A stretch of 64,000 bases of DNA from Polytrichum commune (lineage: Eukaryota > Streptophyta > Polytrichopsida > Polytrichales > Polytrichaceae): NCBI GenBank assembly GCA_950295325.1, contig OX485804.1:1116001-1180000 (forward strand), in the 5' to 3' direction. Of this stretch, positions 1-10,988 are shown one piece after another. Position 1 is the stretch's first letter. Every line of letters starts with the position of its first letter. Made by a program: the position numbers and the translations under genes. The notes beneath the pieces are model-generated. The model saw nothing but the letters and a program-made list of their open reading frames with translations, was not told the DNA's origin and did no database searches.

Positions 1-185
1 TTATGCCCCTGGCGATATAAGGTGTGTGCGTCTTATATGATCTCTCCTTAATCGGATACCTGATCTATATATGGGAGTGGTATATGGCAAGCCTAGTAGT
101 TTATAAGGAACGAACAGAAAAAAAGACACGTGTTACGATGAGGGTCGACCACGTGTTTAAAACTCAATCGACAAAGTTAGAACAT
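1..185. repeat. Dispersed repeat, family G, partial copy
   Basis: The stretch shares an ordered set of words with 52100-52215, 57700-57835 and 58150-58300: an 'atatatgggagtggt'-like word, 'aaaaagacacgtg', and a 'cacgtgtttaaaactc'-like word. No open frame is present. The copy is probably cut by the window edge. The family has no recognisable coding capacity and I could not define its ends. Confidence 0.45.
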
Positions 186-968
186 GTCATCTGATCATTT
201 ATTTATAAAGAAGGATTTTGAGCTTTTCTAACTTTTGCATCTCAACTTTAATACTCCTGAAACTCAAAAATTGGCAATTGTAAATTAAAACCGAATTGAG
301 TGAGTTTATTCCCAGTCTCATGCAAGAGCCCAAATTGTATGTGGAGTTAGAAATGCCCACAATAGGCCCATATACCTTCCAGATTCACCTTGCTCTCTAT
401 TTTTTGGGTACCGGTGGTCTTGTATGTTTTCAGGCAATGAAATAAACTTGTTTCATTTGTAAAAAACCAAAAACCAAAAAAGCAGAGGCATTCATTGTTG
501 AAGGAACAGTAAGCTAGGAGACGGTTAGCTAATTAGCGTGTCTTCAGATGGATGCCGAAGTTGTTGAGAATTGCAAGGATCGGGTAGGTGATTATTAACA
601 ACTTCGGGACCACTTCCGCTGATTAGAAGAAAAAAACCCGACAGAGATCACGGTAATGTAAACAGAGGATGATGACACAACAGTTCACATCGAATCCTGT
701 GTGCCAACAAGTGGAAAGTTACCAACTGTATTGATTGACTTTCGACACAGGCAACCAGCTGATTCCTTTCAATTCATAAATTGGGAAGAACAACCAAAAG
801 ACACTCATCACTCCCGCTAGGCCACGTTCAAAGTTCATCCGAGAAGACCGCCGACGGAAGTGTATATATGTAGAAATCATGTGTATATATAGTGTGCAAG
901 GCTGAGCGGACAATGTGAATAGCAGCATGCTTTCGTATCTACTTATTTTGTAGGGAATACAGCATGTT

Positions 969-1189
969 GGCTACGGGTTCGTGGTGTCTACATAAACTCA
1001 TCCACTGCGAAGGTGAGAACGTAACTATTTTTAGACGACTTGAATCCGGAAACAACACGAGAGACCCCGAATTACTTGAGCAGAGTCCAGTTAGAATGAA
1101 TGGGCCGTCAACTTTACAGGGTACTTGTTTTTCTAGAGTCCCTTCATTCACGATCGATGAGTTAACACAGACGCCACGAATCCCAAGCC
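969..1189 (-). mobile_element. MITE-like element, family C, copy 1
   Basis: About 220 bp are bounded by imperfect terminal inverted repeats of roughly 35 bp. The left end reads GGCTACGGGTTCGTGG and the right end is the complement of GGCTTGGGATTCGTGGCGTC. The interior, read on the minus strand, aligns with the plus-strand interior of a second copy at 8415-8633, so the two copies lie in opposite orientation. Open frames inside it are incidental. The transposon superfamily is not clear because I see no clean target-site duplication. Confidence 0.6.
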
Positions 1190-1315
1190 CCCGGCAGGTT
1201 TTGTGTAGACAGGGATATTACACGACCGGTTCAGAATGAGAATGAAGCTAAAGAAAGCTGGAATGTAGAAAGTGCACCTTTGTATCTTGAGGGTAAGTGT
1301 ATACATAGCTACACT

Positions 1316-1536
1316 GATTACCGTATCCCATTTCGTGCGTGTTACTATTTAGAAGTTTGCAATGCAATAATGTCTTACTCAGCAGTTTAATGTTTACTAA
1401 TAACGGAAGTTCAATATATAGGTTGTTTGGACATTATAGTACATGAATGACTTTGTCTGGTAAAATATTACATTCTCATTGAATATAATCTATAGCACTG
1501 CGTACTTCCGAATAGTAACACTCACTAAGTGGGATA
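1316..1536. mobile_element. MITE-like element, family D, diverged copy
   Basis: The ends are inverted versions of each other: 'tatcccatttcgtgcgtgtt' on the left and 'cactaagtgggata' on the right. An inner pair of words, related to 'actatttagaagtttgc' and 'gcgtacttccgaatagt', continues the inverted repeat. The same architecture recurs at 20874-21060, 36821-37030 and 53361-53558. This is the most diverged copy. It carries no coding sequence. Confidence 0.55.
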
Positions 1537-2292
1537 AACGATGTAGTTCCTCGCTCGTGCATCCACAATCTGGTTGTTTCTCTCTTCCAAGTTCTTATGG
1601 GACTAGCCCGGGGTGGCAACACAAACAAATAATTACAGGGGGCTCGCTCAAAAATTTCACAAAGGCATAGATTATGTACACATGTAATCTAGATTATGTT
1701 TCAAATAATCTACAACTTTCAACTATTGAAGAGGGGTTGAAGAGTTTCATAAGAAAAGCGGGAGAGAAGCCACCGAGAGGAGTCGGGAAGAGAGTTAGGG
1801 TTAGGACTTACAAGCCAAAATAATCTATATTATCTTTAATTTTTTGTAAATTATATAAATTATAATTAGGTATGATGGAGACCAGATTATGGACTAGCCC
1901 CCTGGTCCAAGAAAACGTTCACATTATTTTCAAATCATTCATGTATTATAATACATAGACATTTTCAAATCAAAAAATATTTACGTATTATGGACGGTCT
2001 CAATGTGCACTACATCACTCCATTCTAAGTTTTGTAAAATTATTCTTTGGTATGAATGTACAAGAATAATATGGATGGATTAATCTATTACAAATTATTT
2101 GTTTGCATTGCCGCCCCGGGGGGACCAGCAAACTTTTATTGGATTTGTTGCAGAATTATGCCTCCAGATTCCAATGGAAAGTGACCAAAATATCAAAGAC
2201 AAAATTCAAGGAATTTGTATGGAGTTGTGGCAATGGGAGGGCGCTTGACGATCAAATTACGCTCATTTAGTCACCTTCAACTTATCCACTTA
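1537..2292. other. Intergenic, no gene seen
   Basis: The stretch is AT-rich and has no supported exon. A short telomere-like word, 'gttagggttagg', occurs near 1795. It is too short to mean more than chance or a promoter telo-box. Confidence 0.5.
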
Positions 2293-2790
2293 GGGCCACT
2301 TCACACACGAGCCAAGAGCTCTGACGATGAAATTGTGAGCCCAAAAGAAGTGTCCAAAGGTCGTCCCAAGACGCTTCCAAAACCATGTAGTGTCGTCACA
2401 AGCCCTCAAGTGTAGTGTGAAGCCATATGTGACTGGGCCCTCAACCAAATGCTATTTCAATGAATCTCTATTCGCGAGTGGTCCTCCCACATGACAAAAT
2501 ATAATAAATCAACAGATGTGAGGTTTCGGAGTGCCATGGTCTCCATGTTTTGTGTTACGCCTACCTCCAACAAGTGATTTTTGAAAATAGTCCAAGTGAC
2601 CATAAAACATGATCCATTCGATGCCATGTGGGAATCCATGTAGACATTACATCCATCTTGCATTTACTTACTCCGTTGGTCCCTCAAGCGTAGTGTGAAG
2701 CGAACTTGGACTGGCTCTGCCTTTTCCACCAATGAGAGTGCTTGAAGTGCATTGGTCACGGGCCCTCAGTCTTGTGTGTGAAGTGTCTTG
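2293..2790 (+). mobile_element. Harbinger-like MITE, family A, copy 1
   Basis: A roughly 500-bp non-coding element begins GGGCCACTTCACACACGA directly after TTA and ends with the inverted counterpart 'cttgtgtgtgaagtg', followed by a decayed terminus. It aligns along its length with 11305-11795. TIRs that begin GGGCC beside a TTA/TAA target duplication are typical of PIF/Harbinger elements, so I assign it there by inference. There is no transposase, so it is non-autonomous. Confidence 0.75.
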
Positions 2791-4406
2791 TTTACCAGAG
2801 ATATTGGCATGAAGATCCATGTGTGAGTTCAGAAGGTAGGTTATGGGGTGTGCATCAATGGATATCAATTTTATTTTGATCATTGAAAAAAATTACAAAA
2901 TAAAGCCTACCAGGACGACAAGCTGCCATGAGCTTTGACATTGATAAGGTCTGGATCCCTTGCAGGCCCGTTGAACTGCTCACTCAACAGCATCCTTCAA
3001 GAGGCTTCAAGATATTGTAGCAATTGACAAGTCATCAACTGCTTGAGAACATTGAGAGCAGAATGAGAGCAGGTTCTGATGTTAATGGATCGAAGCTGCA
3101 GGGGTATAAAATTAAGTTGATTAGCATTATTATGTAACTGGTATACGAACGAGGCATTATAATTCAAGCCTCATCCTGCAGTTTGTAACTCATGCACAAA
3201 TTTCGAACTGGTAGAAAAAGATGGTTGAATCATTCCATTACTCTCCATGTTAAACTTGATGTCATTCAAGACCTAAAACATCTTCTCATCACGTTGCCAT
3301 GCAATCGAGTCGCATCCAACAGTTGCTACCTTTACCACAATCACTATATTCGTTAATTGGAGACTTTGGAAAGTCTCAAAATAAACTTTACTCATAGTTT
3401 GGGATGCAATATAATTGTGAAAGTGGAGAACATTGGTAATGAACTTTCTACATATTCATGCATGAGGAGTATATATATTTCTAAATATAATAAGTATCTA
3501 TATCATAATCAAAACATGCACTAAACACAATATGAGACTTGAAGTCTTTGATTAGTCTCCAAATCATGAAAAAGTCTCCAATTAACGAATAGAGTTGTGA
3601 CAACCATAGTTGCAATGAAACACATATCTGTTCGTTTCAAAACAAACAGAATGTTCATTTTAAGGATGTTTTGAGAAGAGTCTAGGTTTAGGGTTCAAGT
3701 TTCGCAACAAGAGTAGACCTTGACAAAATCCTTCAGGTGAAAGACAAAATAGTATAAAGATGGAGTTAGTTCTAGCATTGTCTGCACATGATATCTCACA
3801 TATTGCACCCATTATGGAGGTTTGAATCTGGCATTATTTCCCCTCCTCTCCAAGATGGATGGATTGCATATTTGGATATGGTATGTGCTGACCCGATTGT
3901 GAAGAATGAGCTAGAAGATTTGCTTCTAAACTTTTAAGCAGAGAAAGAACATTTTCTAATGAAGAAGCTCTTTTAAGAGAACCAATGTTGAGACTTGTTT
4001 CTTGGTGGGAAAAGCATGGCATACAAGTGTCATATTGACAATATATTCCATTACGTGTGTTATCATAACATTGCAATTATTCTGAGTGAGTGGAACTGGA
4101 TGACCTTCAACTTGGTTTAAACCAAAAAAACGCAACAAGTTATCCTTCTCTCAAATGAAAAAGTTGGTTTTCATTCAAATGAACTTGAGGATGTTGGAGA
4201 GCATGGGAAATTATGATGCCATTCAAGAAGGTTCCTTCTTTGCCTTCTCGGTTGAAAATTGAAGATCAATTTTCCTTCTTGTATGAAGAAAGAGCTTAGC
4301 CATCTCAACATGTGCCATCCAATTTCAGTAGATGAATCTCAATTTCAAGAAAGCTCTACTTCAAGCCAAAGCCTTTTTGAAACAAGCAATTTGGGAAGCA
4401 ACACTT

Positions 4407-4465
<59 letters not shown>

Positions 4466-4959
4466 GGAAGTGGTAGTCATGATGACCATTTGAGTACTTT
4501 AGATGATTTAATTGCTTCCAATTTACAAGAATTTGACAGTTATGAAGACCCTCGTGTTTATTCTCACCAAAAACCACACTTTAACCTTGTTAGGGCTTCG
4601 TACAAGTGATGGATTGTAATCCTAGAGCTTATAATAAACTCTAATTTTTTTAAATGATTTTTTTTTTTTTGTGTTTTAAATCGTCTTGAAACATTTTGAA
4701 TCAATTTTGAAACATGTTTCATTTGTTTCGAAATGCACGTTGCAACTATGACTACAACCATATGGGGCCAATTAGGGTTGAGTTCTTGTTTCTAAAGAAC
4801 CCCCAAGTCTACAACTGTCCTACATTTAGAGCTACTCCAGTCAGCAGAAGCAAGCGCCGACTCTCTCATATGGTTGTAATTAAGGACTGCTTGACGTTTC
4901 AAACCCCGGTGAAACACCAGTGATCAGACGCTGCTGCCTGCACTTAGTCTCTGAACTTA
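2791..4959. other. Intergenic with a degenerate ORF stretch and a GAT microsatellite
   Basis: A run of about 18 GAT triplets (about 4407-4462) lies inside an open frame at 4259-4609 that would encode a poly-aspartate tract between acidic flanks. Upstream, 3830-4250 reads like decayed coding sequence with several stops in the likeliest frame. I recognise no domain and no splice structure that would make this a working gene. It may be a gene relic or a chance opening made by the triplet repeat. Confidence 0.4.
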
Positions 4960-5321
4960 GGGCCGGTTCACACTATGGCCAAACTTCGAGAGGAGAAGCG
5001 TTTCGACCAATGAAAATGCATAAATGTCCAAAGTTCGTCCTCTCGGCCTTCACACTAGAGGCCGAAGTCCAAAGGACGTCGCCTCCAAAAGAGCCTACGT
5101 GGCAACACTTTTAAGAAAATATGGCGGGAAGAGTTCGGCCTCTCAAGCCAAGTTTGGGTCGAGCAAAATGCTCGACCCAAACTTCCGTCGAGAGGCCGAG
5201 CATTTTTAGCCGTGGATTATTTTAACATACTTTTTCAACCCAAAGGCTTCTCCTCTCGACATAGTTTGGTCTAGAAAAGTGACGCTTCTCCTCTCGACTT
5301 GGGCATAGTGTGAACCGGCCC
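4960..5321. mobile_element. Harbinger-like foldback MITE, family B
   Basis: The element begins GGGCCGGTTCACACTATG and ends with its exact complement, and is flanked on both sides by TTA (4957-4959 and 5322-5324). The inverted repeats run on inward through the 'gagaggagaagcg' region. The centre is a second palindrome in which 'aagtttgggtcgagca' faces its complement. The whole 362 bp could fold into a nearly continuous hairpin. The GGGCC ends and the 3-bp TTA duplication fit PIF/Harbinger. It has no coding capacity. The clean target duplication suggests a fairly recent insertion. Confidence 0.85.
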
Positions 5322-6433
5322 TTAGTAATACAAAATTTAATTCATCATGACCAGATCACCAGTCCACACACAGACGGTAATCTCCAGATGACACTTGTCC
5401 CAGCCTTGTACATGTTCGCAACTTAAATATTCATATTCAGTCCTTTTCTAAGAGCCTAGCTCGATACCAATATGGGAATGGGTGTTAAGAGGCTCTAGAA
5501 GTTTGCTAAATTGGTCATTCTCTGCACAGCCTGCCATGTGCTGAAAGCGCTTCCAGGAATCCCATATTGTAGGGATCACACAGATGTCCCTTTCTGCTCC
5601 AAAAGTTTTTGACACATCCAAAGTGTTGGGGTAAACCCAGGCTCACTCCACATGATCTACACATTCTGACTTCCACTTATGTCCTTGTTATAGATAATTA
5701 TTACCGTCAATTCGCATTGCGATAGTACAATGCATTTCGTCCGTGCTAATTATGTAATTCCTCCAGATAGCTATCGGCAGTCACTACTGTGGCTCATCAA
5801 AATGAGAATCAGTTCCACCAGTTTCACCAGTGAGAACACAAGGGGGCGACTCCTGGGAAAAGATGACCAGGGCAGTAAAAAGCTCCGGAAACTTAAAATT
5901 TTGGTATGGGCATCGTATGGGCTTCCTGCCAGTCTGCCGCTATTTTCTGCTTAATCGTGGGAAGTCTCGATCTAGGAGGACGAAGCAAAGTGGGCTATCT
6001 GCAATTGACCACCGTCTCACAATTCGACGAAATTCTGCAACGTTAAGCCTGGAAGTAACCTCTTCCCCTCTAAAATCTATTTTTGACTTCTGGTATAACT
6101 TGTTAATCAATCACAAGCTCCTGATCATATTATTCAAGACATGCCGCCGATATTTGGAAGTGCCGGAGTACTCTTCACCTGTGAAGTTCAGGCACCATTA
6201 ACACTTTGCCTTGACAAATTTTAGAGTCGATATATAATTTAGCTAAGGTTGTAGATTTGCATGTGTGTACATATGGACTGCCCACACATTGCACAGCTTA
6301 TTTCACATGCATGTTGACCTAAATTATATTTCCTCATTCCAGCAACGTCCTTCTCACCACCAAGTTAAGGTGCCAGTATCTGGTGCCTAATTCAGTTGTG
6401 CACCAATTAAACAAGCCGGGTAGTTCATCCATC
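5322..6433. other. Intergenic or leader of the coiled-coil gene
   Basis: No gene is supported here. A strong splice acceptor ('tttcctcattccag', ending at 6342) precedes the coiled-coil coding exon. The frame is open from there to the first ATG at 6434, so an upstream, probably non-coding, exon may lie in this stretch. Confidence 0.4.
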
Positions 6434-7640
6434 ATGAGCACCCTGTCAGGGTTAGAGTTCGAAGAAGCGCCGGCGATGGCGATGATGCACCCAGGGTTCT
6501 CACTCACTGTAGCGTTTGAGGCCTTGCATTCCAAGCTGGCTCTCGAGTTCTGGAAGAAGAGTTCCAGTGACGCTCGAACTAAACCTCAGCTGGGAAGTAC
6601 AGATGACAATTTTACTTCAACGACCGACGGGTACTTCGTCTTGAGCCAGGAGATCAACTGTCTCCAGACCGAAGTGCATCAGTGGCGGGTCAATATGGAG
6701 GAAATGCTGCGAGGCTTCGAGGTGCGGAAACAGGAGGAGTTTGAAAGACTAAGGCAGGTCGCAGAGAGCCAAGTGCTGGTAGCACGCCAGCGTGCAGAGC
6801 AGCAGGTGGAGTGCCTCCAAATGTTGCATGCAGTTCAGGTGAAGGAAATGTATGAGATATGCATGCACTTACATGACCAACAGAAGATCAAACCCTTCAC
6901 AGACACGGAGAAGCTCTTGGCGTCTCTCTCCACCCAGGCTTCTCAGCAACTACGAGCTGTGGTCGCCACACAGCAGGAGCACATTAAGGAGCTGCAACTT
7001 GGCGAGGTTGTGTATCATCTCGAAGAACAGGTATGTTTTCGTAGGTGCGCACATCAATTAAGGAGGATAATTATGGTGGAAAAGGAGGTTGAAAGAATTT
7101 ACTGTTCTTGTTTCTGTTTCAGTAGTAATTAAGGATTTGCGGATATAGTACTGACGTGATCTTGTCGTTTGTTTGTCTGGATCATTGCAGAGGATGGAAG
7201 AGGAGTTGACACAGTTGAACCTGTCACTGACACAGAAAGAGCAAATTCTGGAGAGCCTGAAGAAGGAAGTGGAAGGTCTGGTTCCCAAGCTCCAAGGCTA
7301 CATGGAAGCCAGGGAGCACTTGCTGCAAATGACTGTAAAGGAGAAGACGGCGGAGGAGTTCCAAAAGCTGGAAATGAGCTTGAAAAATGAGCAGAGGGAG
7401 AATGCGTGGCTGCAGCGAGCGGTGAAGGAGAACAAGAGGAAACGCGCAGATCGCTTGTCTCGGCTTCAACAAGAGGTTACGGACTTGAAGAAATCGTTGG
7501 CTACCAAAGGCGACACTCTCAAAATATATGAAGCAAGATCATGCAGTCGAATGTTGTCCAATCCGAAAGACTCACTTGATCAGCATTCGATTAACCTTGA
7601 TGCTTTCGACATTAATCCAGAAGGCTTGCACAATGTCTAG
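6434..7640 (+). CDS. Coiled-coil protein, two exons, function unknown
   Basis: The coding exons are 6434-7030 and 7191-7640, joined in phase 0 by a 160-bp intron with GTATGT and TTGCAG borders. They give a protein of about 348 residues. I do not recognise the family. The first 75 residues or so are unstructured-looking, with an EEAPAMAMMHPGF stretch. From the QEINCLQTEVHQW segment onward most of the chain is heptad-like coiled coil rich in E, Q, K and L, running through both exons, and the last 35 residues are polar and non-coiled. The start is uncertain. The frame is also open from a good acceptor at 6342, so translation could begin in an earlier exon. Regular codon use, the in-frame intron and continuation of the coiled coil across the junction argue for a real gene. 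A structural or cytoskeletal role is possible but is a guess. Confidence 0.7.
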
Positions 7641-8414
7641 ATTACTAACGCAACGTAGTGTAACTAGCTTGTAGATAAATTAATTCACCTGTAGCTAGAT
7701 TACTTTTAGAATTCCACCGAGTTCCGGAGGCTCACCATCTTCAATATGTACAGATTCAAAATGTAAGCATCGTTACATGTATACATGAAGCTTAGTTTGT
7801 TAATTTGTCTCCGGAATGTCTCAATATTGGCTATGAATTTATTGCTTAGATGAGGAATCCTGGAGGCTCCGTGGTACAGATTCATGCACCTACACCTATC
7901 TACGTACTGCTTCATTAGCTACTTAATTCTGTCATAGTTTGCTTGGTTAGTCATAACTGCCACCCTCTTTCCGGTAAATGTGCCGATCCCCCAAGGATAC
8001 ATTCAAGTGTGTACTGTTCCTCAAACTACAGGACTGTCAGCACTTGGTTTCAGATTCTGCAAGTAAGTCAGCGGATGAAAGTTTCAAGTCGAATAATAAT
8101 AATTGAGGAGCATAGATCGAGGCTGTGGGTGAACAATATCATGTACGTAGCATTACCACTGACCTGTATGAGGTCAGGCTTTGAAATCAGGATGAAGTCG
8201 AGGACCTGTCAGTGCTTGGTTAGTGTAGGCTAGGTTTATCAATGGTACAGAATAGCACCAGAAGGTGTTCCTTTTCCCGGCGGAGGGATTCTTATAACAT
8301 GTCTAAAGTAGTTGAAAAAGACTTGAACCTCCGGCGCATGCATTGTGGTAACAGCAAATAGTGGCAACTCACTGATGAGACACTTGTACGTTTGAGCACA
8401 CGCACCAGACTTGC
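7641..8414. other. 3' flank and intergenic, no gene seen
   Basis: The stretch follows the stop of the coiled-coil gene and probably includes its 3' UTR. Short open frames have no recognisable content. Confidence 0.45.
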
Positions 8415-8633
8415 GGCTTAGGGTTCGTGGCGTCTGCTCGTAAACTCATCGATCGTGGATGAAGAGGCTCCAGTAACGATTCATTCTAATTAGAGTTCAC
8501 CAGAAATATTCTGGGTCTGATGCCATGTTCGGAGTCAAATGAGCTTATAATAGTTGTTTCGGGCTATAAAATAAATTTCTGCATTTTCACTTTGCTAGTA
8601 GATGAGTTACGTAGGCACCGTGAATCCCTCGCC
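8415..8633 (+). mobile_element. MITE-like element, family C, copy 2
   Basis: The left end, GGCTTAGGGTTCGTGGCGTC, is followed by 'aaactcatcgatcgtg'. The right end, 'gatgagttacgtaggcaccg', is an imperfect inverted match. The interior aligns with the reverse complement of 969-1189. The length is about 220 bp and it carries no coding sequence. Confidence 0.6.
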
Positions 8634-9597
8634 CAGGCTTGCACAAAAGTAGATCAAAAGGTGAAATTCTTGAAACCATAACTTGCAGAATTTCCTTCCC
8701 CAGCATGTTTTGCCTTTTGTCTTGATTGAGCGGAATGGGAAAATGATTGCTCGACATAAGTTGCGCGTCTTTAAGTTGCCTCGATTAGCCGAGTCACATG
8801 TAAAATATGTTTGCCGCATCTGAGTAAGTTTATCTACCCAGTCACACTGATGGAATCCTGCCACAAATTTTGGTTTCCTGACAGCGAACCAGCCACATGG
8901 CGTGAGACTTCAAGTGAAAACTCATGTAGAGGATCTGTAAAGCAATATTTCTCAAGAGCAAGAATGCGCCACGTTGTGGAGATCCACTGCAAATGCTAAA
9001 GATCCGACTAGCCTTGCGCACAGGGCCAGCCACGCGCGGTCGCCCATACGATCTCCCACAGAAGAATGGCGGCAGGTGCCTTTCTCGCCCCCATTTCGCA
9101 CATGGTGTTTTGACTCTGCATGCACCTTCCCGAATCGGCTTCTACGATTTCAGGCACACCCGCAACACTTTCCATTTTGGAATCAATCAGCTGCACTTGC
9201 AGTGCAGTGTGAATTCATGAATTCATAGCCCACCCACACTCACCAATGAACACTTCCATTCCTACCAGCACTGGTTACGTCCACTGTCTCTCATGCCCCG
9301 ATCACACCAAAGTTTTCATCCAATTTCGGCCGTGAAATTGTTGGGGGATTATGTTGAGAAACAGATGTTGGCCCACCATTTTTCACACTATTACAGTAGA
9401 GATGGCAACGGATAGTGCCATAACTCGCCGGTGTGATCAGCCCCTCGCTGGTCAAACCGATTCTAAACGTGGAGCCTGTTGGTAGGAGTTGTTCGTTGGT
9501 CGCCCATACCACTAAATTGTGAGCATGCTCTCATCGAACATTTCACCAGATTCTCTTTGTATTTCTAGATTGGTTCCAGTCACATGTACAATGTTTG
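8634..9597. other. Intergenic, no gene seen
   Basis: The sequence is more GC-balanced than its surroundings (8800-9240) and has several overlapping short frames on both strands. None has a recognisable domain or a plausible splice partner. Confidence 0.4.
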
Positions 9598-9765
9598 GAG
9601 AGATTTTTGAGCATAATCGGTCAAGATCCTAGTGTTTCCAAGTCCAACCAGTTATATGCTAACATTTTTTGGTGTTTCTTTATTGATTTGAGGAACATTC
9701 TCTAAATTCCTCTAAAGTGATCGGTAGTTTTCTTGAAGTCTTATATGAGATTCAAGTAACTTTGG
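9598..9765 (+). repeat. Dispersed repeat, family E, copy 1
   Basis: The copy shares 'gatcctagtgttt', 'caagtccaacc' and 'attcctctaaa' in the same order with 62219-62415. Pieces also occur at 54497-54590 (inverted) and 20285-20335. It is non-coding and the ends are undefined. Confidence 0.6.
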
Positions 9766-10988
9766 ACATAGGCATTGTCCAAAGACAATAATCCAACATT
9801 GCATTGTCTAGCTTCCATGCCAACAAATTCTCAGTGTACTAATATGAGATTATCCGAATTAAACTAGTATGGGTCTTCCCCCATTGCTCAAAATTGTTAT
9901 GGTATGAATTTTGGGTTTTTAATATGAAGCTTTGCACATCATTTGGAATTGTCGCGGAGAACACAATATGGTATGTTTGTATACAACAAAGTTCCTCCCT
10001 AAATTCATAATATGTTAGTACAATGAAATTTAACAATTATCAGCTTCATTTGTCGATTGGCCTCCAGCGACTTCATTCGGATATCTCACAGTTTAAGATA
10101 TGCAATGTGCTTGAGAAATTAGGCGACACTTGACTTTTGAATCTAGAACCTTTGAATTCAAAATGAGTATGATGTATAACCATTCTAGATTCAATAGTCG
10201 ACAAGGAAATTTATATTACCATTTAATGAACACAATAATCTTAAATTTGATAATGAATTAAATATGCATATGAGCATTAAAACTAACAAAGCGAGTGGCT
10301 ATGGCTCGATGTGAATTTCATAAGTATCTTATTCTAGTCACATGTACCATGTCATGGTCTCCATGTTGTTGCGTTATCAATTTTGATAGTTGGTATGTCC
10401 AATTACGTATTTATTTTTAAGTATTATTTTAACTTTGAATATTTTGTGAGAGAACTTTATAAAAATAAGATTTATTTATGATTTTATGGCACATAATACA
10501 GTGGAGATTTCATATAATAATGCAAAGAAAAATAATAACAAAGAAGGCAAACAACCTTGTAATAATCCTTAAAGAATTCATAGGTCCAAGAATGTGTATT
10601 TTTTTCTCATTGAAATTTATTTTTAAATATCTAATATAGAGAATGATCATGGCTTCATATGAAAATCTTGAATATACATTATCATGTGTAAATAACACCA
10701 CCAAATTTAGTATGATATAGAGCATCTCGATTGGACAAGGCCCTTTCACATTATATTCCAATGGATTTACTTGTCTAAATCAATGCACAATCAATATTAC
10801 TATTTAATTGTTGCTAGATATTTTAAATACTCTATATTTTAAATAAGGTAAGGTGCTTACAATGTTTTAAAGAAGCCAATTTTAGAATATAATAGTAATT
10901 TTGTTTTTAAACTCTATAGTGAAGTGAGAATCGATGTGTTAGTAGGTTTGTTTTGGGGACCTCACAAGAATACGTTTGAGAAATATGA
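9766..10988. other. Intergenic, AT-rich, no gene seen
   Basis: The stretch is long and AT-rich, with only short open frames that lack recognisable content. Confidence 0.5.

Noticed and set aside
4259-4609. Poly-aspartate open frame as a gene
   Set aside because: The opening depends on a GAT microsatellite, there is no domain or splice support, and upstream sequence is full of stops.
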